Assembly (NCBI RefSeq): GCF_029813775.1
Contig: NZ_JARVKW010000023.1
Span: 51,047-115,046, forward strand
Reading direction: 5' to 3'
DNA: 64,000 bases
Source of the DNA: Streptomyces sp. DH24
Lineage (GTDB): Bacteria; Actinomycetota; Actinomycetes; Streptomycetales; Streptomycetaceae
Shown here: piece by piece, positions 31,712 through 39,870 of the stretch
How positions within the stretch are numbered: the first letter of the stretch is position 1
Layout of the letters: each line of letters starts with the position of its first letter
Made by a program: the position numbers and the translations under genes
The notes under the pieces: model-generated
The model's input: only the letters and a program-made list of their open reading frames with translations
The model's database searches: none
What the model was told of the DNA's origin: nothing

Positions 31712-33475
31712 GTGACGGGCGGAGCAGGGCGGTTGCGGGTGCCGGTGGGGGCCGACGCGGAGCGGTGGGTCACGCGGGCCGGGTGCCGGCGGGTGCTGTT
31801 CGTCGTGCACAACGTGACCTCCGCGACCCGGCTGCTGGACGTGCTGCCGCTGTTCCACAGCGACGTCCGCGTGCAGTTGTTCGCCACCTGCACCGGGTCC
31901 TCCCCGTTCCTGTCCGGCGTGCCCGAGCTGCTGGCGCGGGCCGGGCTGCCGGTGCTGCCCTGGGAGCAGGCCAGGGACACGGCGTTCGAGCTGGCGGTCA
32001 CGGCCAGCTACGGCGGTGAACTGGACGAGATACAGGGCGAGTTGGTCGTCCTGTCGCACGGCGTCGGATACAACAAGCGGCTGGCGAGAACGGGCACCCC
32101 CCCCCCAGCGGAAAACCCCGTTTTCGGCCTCGCGCCGGAGTGGCTCCTGGTGGACGGACGTCCGATCGCCACCGCGACCGTCCTGTCCCACCCCGAGCAG
32201 CTCGACCGGCTGCGCGCGTCCTGCCCGGAGGCGGCGCCCACGGCCGTCCTCGCGGGTGACCCGTGCTACGACCGCGTCCTCGCCGCTCTCCCCCAGCGCG
32301 ACCGCTTCCGCCGCGCGCTGGGCGTGGCGCCCGGCCAGCGGCTGATCGTCGTCGGCTCGACCTGGTCGGCGCGGTCCCTCTTCGGCGCCGACCTGCTGCC
32401 CTGGCTGCTGTCCCGGCTGGCCTGCGAACTGCCCGCCGACGAGTACCGGACCACCGCCGTCCTGCACCCGAACATCTGGCACGGTCACGGCCCCGGCCAG
32501 GTCCGCGCCTGGCTCGACAGCGCCCGGCGCGCCGGCCTCGACGCCATCGACCCGCTCGACGGCTGGCGGCAGGCCCTGATCGCGGCCGACTGCGTCATCG
32601 GCGACCACTCCAGCGTCACCTACTACGCGGCGTCCATCGGCGTCCCCGTCCTGCTCGGCGCGTTCCCGCAGGAGGACCTCGACCCGCTCTCCCCGGTGGC
32701 CGCCCTCGGCCGTACGGCTCCCCGGCTGGACCGCGCCGGGAGCCTGCGGGCACAGATCGACCGGACGATCGCCTCGCACGAGCCGGACCGGTACAAGAAC
32801 CTCGCGGAGCAGACCAGTTCGTCGCCCGGGGAGTCGGCCGCCCTGCTGCGCCGGCTGTTCTACGACCTCATGGGCCTCCCGGAACCCGAGGGCCGCCCCG
32901 CGCTGCTCGAACCCCTGCCGCTGCCGCCCTTCCGCCCCGCCCGCCGCACCGCCCCGGTGCGCGTCCTGACCGGCCCCGTCGACACCGGCCCGCCGGGGGT
33001 CACCGTCGTCCGGTACGCCGTCGCCGACGACGCGCCCGACCCCTCGGAAGGCCCCGCCGGGCACGACCGCTCCGCCCACACGGCGGTCGACGAGGAGACC
33101 CGGGACACCGGCAGGCTGCGGATCGCGGACCTCGTCGTCCGGTACGCCGCCGCGGACGACCCACGCCTCGGACCGCCGTCCGCGTGGACGTCGGAGGCGC
33201 TCGCGCGCCACTCGTACTGCTCCCTGGCCGTCTATGTGGACGGCCCGGACCGCTGCGTCGTCCGCACCCGCGAGGGAGACCTCCTGCGGCTCACCGCCGC
33301 CCCGGGTCCCGACGGGCGGCCCGACCTGTGCGACCCCGCCGCCTACGCCTCCGCGCTGCACGCCTGGCTGTCCGACGGCAGGCCCCTGGCCGGCGTCCTC
33401 CCCGGCATCACCGTACGCACCGGCTCGACGGCCCACCGCGTCGCCGTCGAACCGCTGTCCGTTCCCGCGCCGTGA
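31712..33475 (+). CDS. two-domain protein with TagF-like (CDP-glycerol glycerophosphotransferase-like) GT-B domain
   Basis: 587 residues from a GTG; GAGGGG is about 11 bases upstream. Residues about 20-390 look like a GT-B fold: CRRVLFVVHNVTSATRLLDVL at the start and CVIGDHSSVTYYAASIGVPVLLG near the end, which resembles the donor-site block of teichoic acid glycerophosphotransferases. The ribitol/glycerol enzymes usually have a membrane-proximal helix; none is seen. Residues about 420-587 form a separate unknown domain after a Pro/Arg linker. A C10 run at 32097-32106 encodes TPPPA. The specific role is unknown; I do not support any translation-factor label. Confidence 0.65.
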   Translation: MTGGAGRLRVPVGADAERWVTRAGCRRVLFVVHNVTSATRLLDVLPLFHSDVRVQLFATCTGSSPFLSGVPELLARAGLPVLPWEQARDTAFELAVTASYGGELDEIQGELVVLSHGVGYNKRLARTGTPPPAENPVFGLAPEWLLVDGRPIATATVLSHPEQLDRLRASCPEAAPTAVLAGDPCYDRVLAALPQRDRFRRALGVAPGQRLIVVGSTWSARSLFGADLLPWLLSRLACELPADEYRTTAVLHPNIWHGHGPGQVRAWLDSARRAGLDAIDPLDGWRQALIAADCVIGDHSSVTYYAASIGVPVLLGAFPQEDLDPLSPVAALGRTAPRLDRAGSLRAQIDRTIASHEPDRYKNLAEQTSSSPGESAALLRRLFYDLMGLPEPEGRPALLEPLPLPPFRPARRTAPVRVLTGPVDTGPPGVTVVRYAVADDAPDPSEGPAGHDRSAHTAVDEETRDTGRLRIADLVVRYAAADDPRLGPPSAWTSEALARHSYCSLAVYVDGPDRCVVRTREGDLLRLTAAPGPDGRPDLCDPAAYASALHAWLSDGRPLAGVLPGITVRTGSTAHRVAVEPLSVPAP

Positions 33476-33488
33476 CCCGCCGGGCGGC

Positions 33489-35909
33489 TCACGCTCCCAG
33501 TTCGGAAAGGCGCGCCCGCACCCGGTCGAGGCCGACCCGGTCGCCGTTGTCCTCGTAGCGCGCGGCGGCGGCCCGCAGATCCCCGGCCTCCCGCGCGGGG
33601 CGGCCCGCGAGGCGGTGGCAGCGGGCGCGCAACTCGGTGGCGTCCGCGAGCTGGAGCCCGGCCCCGGCCGTCTCCATCGTCTCGACCGCCCGGTCCAGGC
33701 ACACCAGCGCGAGTTCCGTGTCCCCCGCGTCCAGGTGCGCCTCGCCCAGACTCATGTAGACGCGGCCCGCGTTGTACGCGTCGCCCCCGCCCGGCAGCCG
33801 GCGGAAGCGCGCCAGCGCGTCGTTCAGCCGGGTGACGGCTGCCGTGAAGTGCCGCTGCCGGGCCTCGGCCCGCCCGATGTGGTGCTCCAGCAGGGCCGTG
33901 GCACGGGGCACGTCCCGCCACCCGTCGTCACCCTCGCGGATCAGGCCCAGGACGTCCCGCGCCTCCTCGAAGCACCGCTGGGCCTCCGCGTACCGCCACT
34001 GCTTCAGACGCAGCAGCCCCAGCGCCTCGACGGCACTCGCCCGGCCGCGATGGTGCCCGCACGCCCGGTCCGCCTCCGCGGCCTGTACGAGCGCCGCCTC
34101 GGCCTCGTCCGGCTGCCCGGCGCCCATGTGCCCGAACGCGAGCTGCACCAGCATCCGGCCCACCGCGCGCGGATCGCCGAACTCGGCCGCGCAGCGCCGG
34201 GCGGCCTCCACGCCGAGCCGGTGCGTGTCGATCCACTGGGCGTGGAAGCCGAGCAGCAGATGCAGACCCCACATGGCCTCGCACAACTGCCACACGAGCT
34301 CGTCGAAGCCGTGGTGCCCGGCAGCCCGGACGACCGCGGCCAGGTTCTCCCGCTCCTCACGCAGCTCCGCCAGCGCCAGCTTCCCGTCGGACGGATCACG
34401 CTCCTGCGGCAGTTCGAGTCCGCGGTACGCGGGGCCGAGCCGCCAGCGCAGCGGCATGACCCGGAAGTCCGCCGCCACGGCGAACCGCAGCTGCGCGACG
34501 GTCACCCGGCGCACCGCGGCGGCCATCCACCCGTGCCCGTCCTCGGCGAGCGCCAGCTCACGGGCGTGCGCCCGCCCCAGGTCGTGGAACCGGTAGCGCT
34601 CCTCACCGACCTCCGTCAGCAGATGCACCCTGGCCAGTTGCTCCAGCAGCTCCCGGGCCCGCTCAGGGCTCACGTCGGCAGCGGACGCGGCGCACCTGAC
34701 GGTCACCGTCGGCCAGGGCCACACCGCGAGGGCGCGGTAGAAGGCGGCGCATTCGGGGGCGAGTTCGCGGTAGGAGACGTCCTGCGCGAGCCGCACCGGA
34801 TCGTCGGCGGGCCCGCCGCCGGGACCCCCGTCTGCCATGCCGCTGCCTCCCGGGCCGTGCGTACGGTCGGACAACTCCCGCGCGACACGCTCCCACGCCA
34901 GGTGTTCCCGGACGGCGAGCCCCGCGCCCGTGGTGCACACCGCGAGCGGGATGCCGCCCGTACCCTCGGCCACGGCCCGCACGACCGCGTCCGGGGCGGC
35001 AGCGCGCTCCCCGCCGACGACGCGCCGGATCAACGTGACGGAGTCCGCCGTGGACAGCGGCGGCAGGGTGAGATGCCGGGCGCCGTGCTCGGCGACCAGC
35101 GCGCCCAGCCGGTGCCTGCTGGTCACCAGGACGAGACAGCCGGGCGCGGCCGGGAGCAGGGGGATCACCTGGGCGTCGCTGTGCGCGTTGTCCAGGACGA
35201 CGACCATGCGGCGGTCCGCGGTGCAGTCGCGGTACAGGTCCCGCTGCCGCGCCTCGTCGCCCGGCACCATCGCGGGCGGCACCCCGAGCCGCTCCAGGAA
35301 CCGCGCGAGCGCGTCGGACGGCGAGAGCGCCGTACCGGCGGAGGCACCGGCCAGATCCACGAACAGCACCCCGTCGGGGAACCGTTCGCGCAGGGCGTGC
35401 GCGCAGTGCACGGCCGCGGCGGTCTTGCCGATGCCACCGGGGCCGGTGAGGGCGACGACGGCCGGCGCGCCCGAGGGGCGGTCCTCCTCGTCCAGCAGTG
35501 AGGTGATCCGCGCGAGCACGTCCTCGCGGTCGGTGAACACGGCGGTCACCGGGGGCAGCATCTGCGGGCGGGAGGCGTCGTGGGCGACCGCGGGCACGGC
35601 ACGCGGCGCCAGCCAGGACGCCTCGCGCACCCACTCCGCGACCTCGCGGGCGAACTCCGGTGAGCTGCGGGCCACTTCCACGAGCCGTAACGCGGCGGCG
35701 GTCTGCTCGGGCTCGGTGACGGGCAGGGTCGGTTGCCGCTCACCGTCGGCGGACCCGGGGCCGGCCTCCCCGGGCCCGGTGCGGGTCCGGCTCAGCAGGC
35801 CGAAGAGGCGCTCGGAGGTCCGTCTGCCCATCTCGCCGCCCGCTCCGGACAGCGCGCCCGAGGCGACGGTCCCCACGGCCGAGAGCACCATTCCCATCAG
35901 CGGTTCCAC
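33489..35909 (-). CDS. STAND-type NTPase (NB-ARC) with helical-repeat C-terminus; TTA codon
   Basis: 806 residues from a GTG preceded by GGGGGAG; an upstream TTG would add five residues and lacks its own site. The N-terminus is a small glycine/alanine-rich segment (GMVLSAVGTVASGALSG) that may be membrane-active or an effector-adaptor domain. The NB-ARC has Walker A GPGGIGKT at 156-163, Walker B MVVVLDNAHSD and a sensor LVTSRHRLGAL. The second half is a run of tetratricopeptide-like helix pairs. No DNA-binding domain is present, so it is not a SARP. Leu74 is encoded by TTA (35688-35690), implying dependence on bldA. Partner or trigger unknown. Confidence 0.85.
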   Translation of the reverse strand: MEPLMGMVLSAVGTVASGALSGAGGEMGRRTSERLFGLLSRTRTGPGEAGPGSADGERQPTLPVTEPEQTAAALRLVEVARSSPEFAREVAEWVREASWLAPRAVPAVAHDASRPQMLPPVTAVFTDREDVLARITSLLDEEDRPSGAPAVVALTGPGGIGKTAAAVHCAHALRERFPDGVLFVDLAGASAGTALSPSDALARFLERLGVPPAMVPGDEARQRDLYRDCTADRRMVVVLDNAHSDAQVIPLLPAAPGCLVLVTSRHRLGALVAEHGARHLTLPPLSTADSVTLIRRVVGGERAAAPDAVVRAVAEGTGGIPLAVCTTGAGLAVREHLAWERVARELSDRTHGPGGSGMADGGPGGGPADDPVRLAQDVSYRELAPECAAFYRALAVWPWPTVTVRCAASAADVSPERARELLEQLARVHLLTEVGEERYRFHDLGRAHARELALAEDGHGWMAAAVRRVTVAQLRFAVAADFRVMPLRWRLGPAYRGLELPQERDPSDGKLALAELREERENLAAVVRAAGHHGFDELVWQLCEAMWGLHLLLGFHAQWIDTHRLGVEAARRCAAEFGDPRAVGRMLVQLAFGHMGAGQPDEAEAALVQAAEADRACGHHRGRASAVEALGLLRLKQWRYAEAQRCFEEARDVLGLIREGDDGWRDVPRATALLEHHIGRAEARQRHFTAAVTRLNDALARFRRLPGGGDAYNAGRVYMSLGEAHLDAGDTELALVCLDRAVETMETAGAGLQLADATELRARCHRLAGRPAREAGDLRAAAARYEDNGDRVGLDRVRARLSELGA

Positions 35910-36119
35910 GCAGAACTCCCCCAATTCCCTGTGGCCGCAATGCTATCGACAAGGTCCGGTGGACGGACGGGAACGATCCCGCCTGCGCGGTGGGCCGGAT
36001 GTGCCCGTCCGACGACCGAAGTCGACAACATCGGGCGGACGTGGGGTCGGCCGCGCCGGCAGGGGGCATACAACTATCCCGACTCCTCTCCCCGCGACCG
36101 CACCTCAAGGGGGTCCCGC

Positions 36120-36677
36120 ATGCTGCGCGGCATCGACGTGAGCGCCTACCAGCCCTCGTCCTACGACACCGACGGCCTGTCCTTCGTCTTCGTCAAGGCG
36201 ACCGAGGGCCGTACCTACGTCAACCCCAGACTCGCGGCCCAGACGAAGACGGCCCGCGACGCCGGACTCGTCGTCGGCTTCTACCACTTCCTCTGGCCGG
36301 GCAACCTGGCGGCCCAGGCCGAGTACTTCGTGAGCAAGGCCCCGGAGAAGGCCGGCGACATCCTCGCGGTCGACTGGGAGACGACCGGCGAGGGCACGCA
36401 CGCGAGCAACTCCGAGAAGGACCGCTTCATCAGGAAGGTGAGGGAACTCCGCCCGGACCACCGGGTGGTGCTGTACTGCAACCGCCATTTCTGGCTGAAC
36501 ATCGACACGACCTCGTACGCCGGCGACGCCCTCTGGATCGCGGACTACGTCACCGCGGGCAAGCCCCGCATCAAGGCCAGGTGGCGTTTCCACCAGTACA
36601 CCGACAACCCGCTGGACAAGAACGTGGCCGACTTCGAGAGCCGGGCCGCCCTGCGCGAGTGGGCGAAGAAGGGCTGA
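36120..36677 (+). CDS. GH25 family muramidase (lysozyme) without signal peptide
   Basis: 185 residues, AAGGGGG about 8 bases upstream of the ATG. It starts directly with the GH25 first strand LRGIDVSAYQ, carrying a catalytic Asp; the second acid pair is in DILAVDWETTGEG, and the substrate strand is ALWIADYVTAG and RWRFHQYTDN. The fold is complete. No signal peptide or membrane segment precedes it, unlike most Streptomyces cellosyl-type enzymes, so export, lysis-dependent release or an intracellular role must be explained. It converges on the EF-hand gene with a shared terminator between. Confidence 0.88.
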   Translation: MLRGIDVSAYQPSSYDTDGLSFVFVKATEGRTYVNPRLAAQTKTARDAGLVVGFYHFLWPGNLAAQAEYFVSKAPEKAGDILAVDWETTGEGTHASNSEKDRFIRKVRELRPDHRVVLYCNRHFWLNIDTTSYAGDALWIADYVTAGKPRIKARWRFHQYTDNPLDKNVADFESRAALREWAKKG

Positions 36678-36684
36678 CGGCAAG

Positions 36685-36710
36685 GCCCGGCCGGATTGTG
36701 CCGGCCGGGC
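36685..36710. terminator. bidirectional terminator
   Basis: GCCCGGCCGG and CCGGCCGGGC form a 10-pair stem with a six base loop, 8 bases after the GH25 stop and 17 bases after the convergent EF-hand stop. Confidence 0.75.
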
Positions 36711-36726
36711 GATGCTTCCGGGGCGG

Positions 36727-36939
36727 CTACTTGTTCAGGTACGCCCAGAACTCGTCGAACGACATGACCTTGTCGCCGTTCAGGTCGCGGCTGTTGATGA
36801 TCGCCTCGGCGACCGACTCGGTGACGTGCCAGTCGCCCTGCTGCGCCAGGGCGCTCTTGAACTCGGCGGCGGTGATGAGGCCGTCCCCGTCCAGGTCGAT
36901 CCGCTCGAACTGCTTGCGCGCTTCCTCGATGTCGGCCAC
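36727..36939 (-). CDS. cabB: two-EF-hand calcium-binding protein (CabB type)
   Basis: 70 residues from a GTG, chosen over an ATG 15 bases upstream because GAGGGG sits at good spacing before the GTG. Two canonical EF-hand loops: DLDGDGLITAAE and DLNGDKVMSFDE, with Asp, Asp/Asn, Asp and final Glu in place. Small acidic cytosolic protein. From memory, S. coelicolor has a 70 residue two-EF-hand protein named CabB, and length and layout match. It lies next to the ADP-ribosyltransferase gene, with elaborate palindromes in its upstream region. Confidence 0.82.
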   Translation of the reverse strand: MADIEEARKQFERIDLDGDGLITAAEFKSALAQQGDWHVTESVAEAIINSRDLNGDKVMSFDEFWAYLNK

Positions 36940-36958
36940 CGGCCCGCCCCTCATTCCA

Positions 36959-37016
36959 TGCTGTGATCACGTGATCGTCCTACTGACGCAGGTCAGATTA
37001 ACCGGCGATCACAGCA
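36959..37016. promoter_or_regulatory. nested palindromes upstream of the EF-hand gene
   Basis: GATCACGTGATC (36965-36976) is a perfect 12 base palindrome 26 bases before the GTG. TGCTGTGATC (36959-36968) is also inverted as GATCACAGCA at 37007-37016, giving 10 base arms, and CTGAC-GCAG-GTCAG (36983-36996) is nested between. The gap is also downstream of the ADP-ribosyltransferase stop, so it may serve as its terminator and as an operator for the EF-hand gene. Confidence 0.5.
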
Positions 37017-37036
37017 CGGCCGGGGCGGGGTCCGGG

Positions 37037-37654
37037 TCAGTGCCAGGGCTTGTAGTGCGGGTTGCTCTCGCAGTCGCTCATGATCTCGACCTTGGTCTTC
37101 TTGTCGACCGGGCAGACTCCGACGACGTACTCCCGGGCGATGCCGCCGGGGAAGGCGACCTCCATCTGGTCGGCCCACTTGTGCCGGTCGCCGATGGTCT
37201 TGTTGACGTCGACGCCGCCCGGGGCGTCGATGTAGTAGTTGTAGCCCGCCTTGTACCAGGTCTTGTAGAGGTCGTGGTCGTACGTCGTCGACACGTACGG
37301 GGAGGGCTGGTTGACCAGCACGTACTTCTCGATGTCGTACTGGCCGTTCACCACGTCCTTGGGGTGGAAGCCCTGCTCGAAGACGACCGCCGGGCCGCGG
37401 CTGTCGCTGCGGTAGAGGGTGCCGCAGGTGGCGCGCCACACGGGCTCGGGGGTGATGCGGTCGACGTCGACGGCACGGTTGGCGGCCGCCTTCAGCTTGT
37501 CGTCGAACGTCGGGCACGCCGGGGCCGCCTTGGCGGGGGCGGCGGGCTGCGCGGGGGCGGCCGGTCCGGCGTTGGTGGCCGCCGTGGTGGCGAGGACGGC
37601 GGCGAGGGAGACGGCGGCGGCAGCGGTCCGCCGCCGCAGACGAGTTGTGATCAT
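37037..37654 (-). CDS. secreted ADP-ribosyltransferase, ScARP/Scabin (pierisin-like) type
   Basis: 205 residues. Signal peptide with RLRRR then AAAAVSLAAVLATTAATNAG, followed by a Pro/Ala linker. The mature domain has the pierisin-group motifs: Arg82 in LYRSDSRGP, Ser-Thr-Thr at 122-124 in YVSTTYD, and Gln163-Met-Glu165 in QMEVAFPGGI. Cysteines at 47, 77, 181 and 195 may form two disulfides. Known ScARP (SCO5461) and Scabin mono-ADP-ribosylate guanine bases and nucleotides, and this looks like their orthologue. No immunity gene is evident nearby. It is secreted, so the target is outside the producing cell. Confidence 0.9.
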   Translation of the reverse strand: MITTRLRRRTAAAAVSLAAVLATTAATNAGPAAPAQPAAPAKAAPACPTFDDKLKAAANRAVDVDRITPEPVWRATCGTLYRSDSRGPAVVFEQGFHPKDVVNGQYDIEKYVLVNQPSPYVSTTYDHDLYKTWYKAGYNYYIDAPGGVDVNKTIGDRHKWADQMEVAFPGGIAREYVVGVCPVDKKTKVEIMSDCESNPHYKPWH

Positions 37655-37749
37655 GGCAGCACCCTGGCCGTCGGGCTGCGGCACGTTGGGGATCATCACC
37701 CCATCGGGGGCGTGTCCCGTGCCCCTCCTGCCTTGCGCGGGCCGGTCGT

Positions 37750-38970
37750 TCAGCGGAAGACGCCGGTGTGGCCGAGGGAGTAGCGGCCGGGCTGCGGGTA
37801 GACGGCGAGGCCGTGCGGTCCGTGGCCGACCTTGATGCGGGCGAGCTGGATGCCGGTCCGGGTGTCGATGGCGTACACCTCGGCGTCGTAGCGGCCGGAG
37901 AGCCACAGGACCTTGCCGTCGGCGGAGACGCCGCCCATGTCGGGGCTGCCGCCGTCGGGCAGGCGCCACTTCTTGGTGAGCTTGGCCCGGGTGAAGTCGA
38001 AGACGGAGACGGTGCCTTCGCCGCGGTTGGACACGTACATCTCGCGGGAGTCGCGGCTGACGTAGAGGCCGTGGCAGCCCTTGCCGGTGGGCAGGAACGT
38101 GGGCTTGCCGAACCTGTCACCGTCCACGATCCACATGCCGTCGGCCATCATGTCGGCGATGTAGAACTTCTTGCCGTCGGGCGAGACCTTGACGTCCTGC
38201 GGCATGGCCCCGTCGAAGGGCAGCCGCTGCTGTCCGACGACCTTCATCTTCTCGGTGTCGACCTTGAGCAGTTCGCCGCTGAACTCGCAGGAGACGATGA
38301 AGTAGCGGCCGTCGAGGGAGAAGTCGGCGTGGTTGACGCCGTAGCAGGTCACCGGCACGGTCTTCTTCCGCTTCATGGTGTGCGGGTCGCGGAAGACGAG
38401 CTCGCGGTCGAGGGAGGCCATCACGACGGCGTACTTGCCGTTCGGCGTGAAGTAGAGGTTGTACGGGTCGTGCACCTCCACCGGCTTGCCCGCCTTGCCG
38501 GTCTTCGGGTCGACGGGGGTGAGGGTGTGGCCGCGGTTGTTGTTGACCCACAGGGTCTTCAGGTCCCAGCTCGGGACGACGTGCTGGGGCTGGCGGCCGA
38601 CGCGGAGGGTGTCGACGACCTCGTACGTCTCGGGGTCGATGACGGTGACGGTGTCGGACTCGGTGTTGGGGACGTAGACGCGGGACGGGAAGTCCTTCAC
38701 GACCGGGGACAGTTTGCCGGGGCGGTCGGCCGCGTAGACGTCCTCGGGGTCGAGCACGGGCGGCATGCCGGGCAGCCCGTCGATCCGCTTCTCGCGCGGC
38801 GCGGGTACGGCGGCCTCGGTGCCGCCGGCCCGCGCGGCACGGTCCCGGGCGGCCCGGTCCTCGGTGCCCGCGCCGCAGGCGGCGAGGGCGAGGAGCGCGG
38901 TGCCCGCGAGCAGGGCGCGGGTGAGGGCGGCGCGGTTCTTGCGACGTGAAGTCGTGGTCACGCGCACCAT
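37750..38970 (-). CDS. YVTN beta-propeller lipoprotein
   Basis: 406 residues. Signal ALTRALLAGTALLALAACGAG with the lipidated cysteine, then an Asp/Arg/Ala-rich linker and a seven-bladed propeller of YVTN-type repeats (RVYVPNTESDTVTVIDPETY, MYVSNRGEGTVSVFD, LWLSGRYDAEVYAIDTRTG). It should be anchored outside the membrane; function is unknown, perhaps a binding scaffold or a redox-linked sensor. The start codon is enclosed by a hairpin. It precedes the ADP-ribosyltransferase gene by 95 bases on the same strand. Confidence 0.87.
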   Translation of the reverse strand: MVRVTTTSRRKNRAALTRALLAGTALLALAACGAGTEDRAARDRAARAGGTEAAVPAPREKRIDGLPGMPPVLDPEDVYAADRPGKLSPVVKDFPSRVYVPNTESDTVTVIDPETYEVVDTLRVGRQPQHVVPSWDLKTLWVNNNRGHTLTPVDPKTGKAGKPVEVHDPYNLYFTPNGKYAVVMASLDRELVFRDPHTMKRKKTVPVTCYGVNHADFSLDGRYFIVSCEFSGELLKVDTEKMKVVGQQRLPFDGAMPQDVKVSPDGKKFYIADMMADGMWIVDGDRFGKPTFLPTGKGCHGLYVSRDSREMYVSNRGEGTVSVFDFTRAKLTKKWRLPDGGSPDMGGVSADGKVLWLSGRYDAEVYAIDTRTGIQLARIKVGHGPHGLAVYPQPGRYSLGHTGVFR

Positions 38971-38981
38971 TTAAGGTGCGC
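38962..38981 (-). promoter_or_regulatory. hairpin enclosing the start codon of the beta-propeller gene
   Basis: GCGCACC (38962-38968) and GGTGCGC (38975-38981) pair around six bases; the ATG is 38970-38968. In RNA this would hide the start. It could also be an operator. There is no evident ribosome site upstream, so an alternative GTG three codons in remains possible. Confidence 0.45.
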
Positions 38982-39066
38982 CGCAGCCGAAAACGGGTCA
39001 TTCACCCGGTCGGCGGCCCACCGGGCGTCGGCGTCCCGAGCCGCGGCCGTACGCCCCGTGGCGCCC

Positions 39067-39570
39067 TCACCGGTCGGCGACCCTCATCTCGAACCACGTC
39101 GTCTTGCCGCGCGGCAGCAGGTCCACGCCCCAGCGGTCGGACAGCTTGTCGACGAGGAACAGCCCCCGGCCACTGATGTCCATCTCCTGCACCGGCATCA
39201 GACAGGGCAGCCCCCGGGACGGGTCCCGCACCTCGAACCGCACCCAGCCGGGACGGCGCTTCATCCGGAGCACGAAGACCCGGGCGCCGGTGTGCCGTAC
39301 GGCGTTGCCGACGAGTTCGGAGACGAGCAGGACGACACCCTCGGCCAGCCTCGGCGTGAGTCCCCAGTGACGCAGGACGACGACCTGGGCGAGGCGGCGG
39401 GCGGTGGCGGCGGACTCGGGGAGGGACGGCAGCGGCACGTCCCGCTCCGCGGGGTTGCCGTACAACTCCAATGCTTTCAGGGCGCGTTCGTCCTCGACAG
39501 CCGGCGACCAGCGCGCCGCGGTCGCACCTGCGTCTCCCCGCGGCTGATCCATGCCTTCCAGCCCCGCCAT
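39067..39570 (-). CDS. anti-sigma-like ATP-binding protein (HATPase_c)
   Basis: 167 residues from one of two close ATG codons (39570 or 39552); neither has a clear site. It has the GHKL fold of RsbW/SpoIIAB-like regulators widespread in Streptomyces: LVSELVGNAVRHTG is the N-box, and VRDPSRGLP and GRGLFLVDKLSDRWGV are the ATP lid region. Such proteins bind sigma factors or anti-sigma antagonists. The partner is not in the window. The 300 bp upstream to the enoyl-CoA hydratase stop holds no gene that I can support. Confidence 0.82.
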   Translation of the reverse strand: MAGLEGMDQPRGDAGATAARWSPAVEDERALKALELYGNPAERDVPLPSLPESAATARRLAQVVVLRHWGLTPRLAEGVVLLVSELVGNAVRHTGARVFVLRMKRRPGWVRFEVRDPSRGLPCLMPVQEMDISGRGLFLVDKLSDRWGVDLLPRGKTTWFEMRVADR

Positions 39571-39870
39571 GCCCCCATCATGGCCGCACGATGACGGCTC
39601 CGGGGCCGTTCCGGGGGAACGCGCTCCCCGGAACGTCCCGGTTCGCGACCGCTGATCGGCGTGTGCCGGCGACACTGCGGTATCGATGGCATCCCGCCCG
39701 ACCTGCGGCAACGGCTCGGTAGGAGGCAATCGACGGACTCCCTCGACAAGGCAGGGGTGAGGCAGGCTCAAGGCTGCCACAAACCACCCCGCCGAGGGAC
39801 CCGGATCAGACATCGCGTCAATTGCAAGTGCTTCGGCCGAAGTCCGGGGAAAGCACCAGCACGGCCGGTC
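39571..39870. other. intergenic region upstream of the HATPase gene
   Basis: No supported gene. CTTCGGCCGAAG (39831-39842) is a perfect 12 base palindrome 29 bases beyond the enoyl-CoA hydratase stop and may be its terminator stem or an operator. An open frame continues upstream of the HATPase start but has no family likeness. Confidence 0.4.

Noticed and set aside
31712..33475. Calling this gene a translation factor, or a frameshifted gene because of the C10 run
   Set aside because: No GTPase motifs exist, and the frame is continuous through the run with family-like sequence on both sides.
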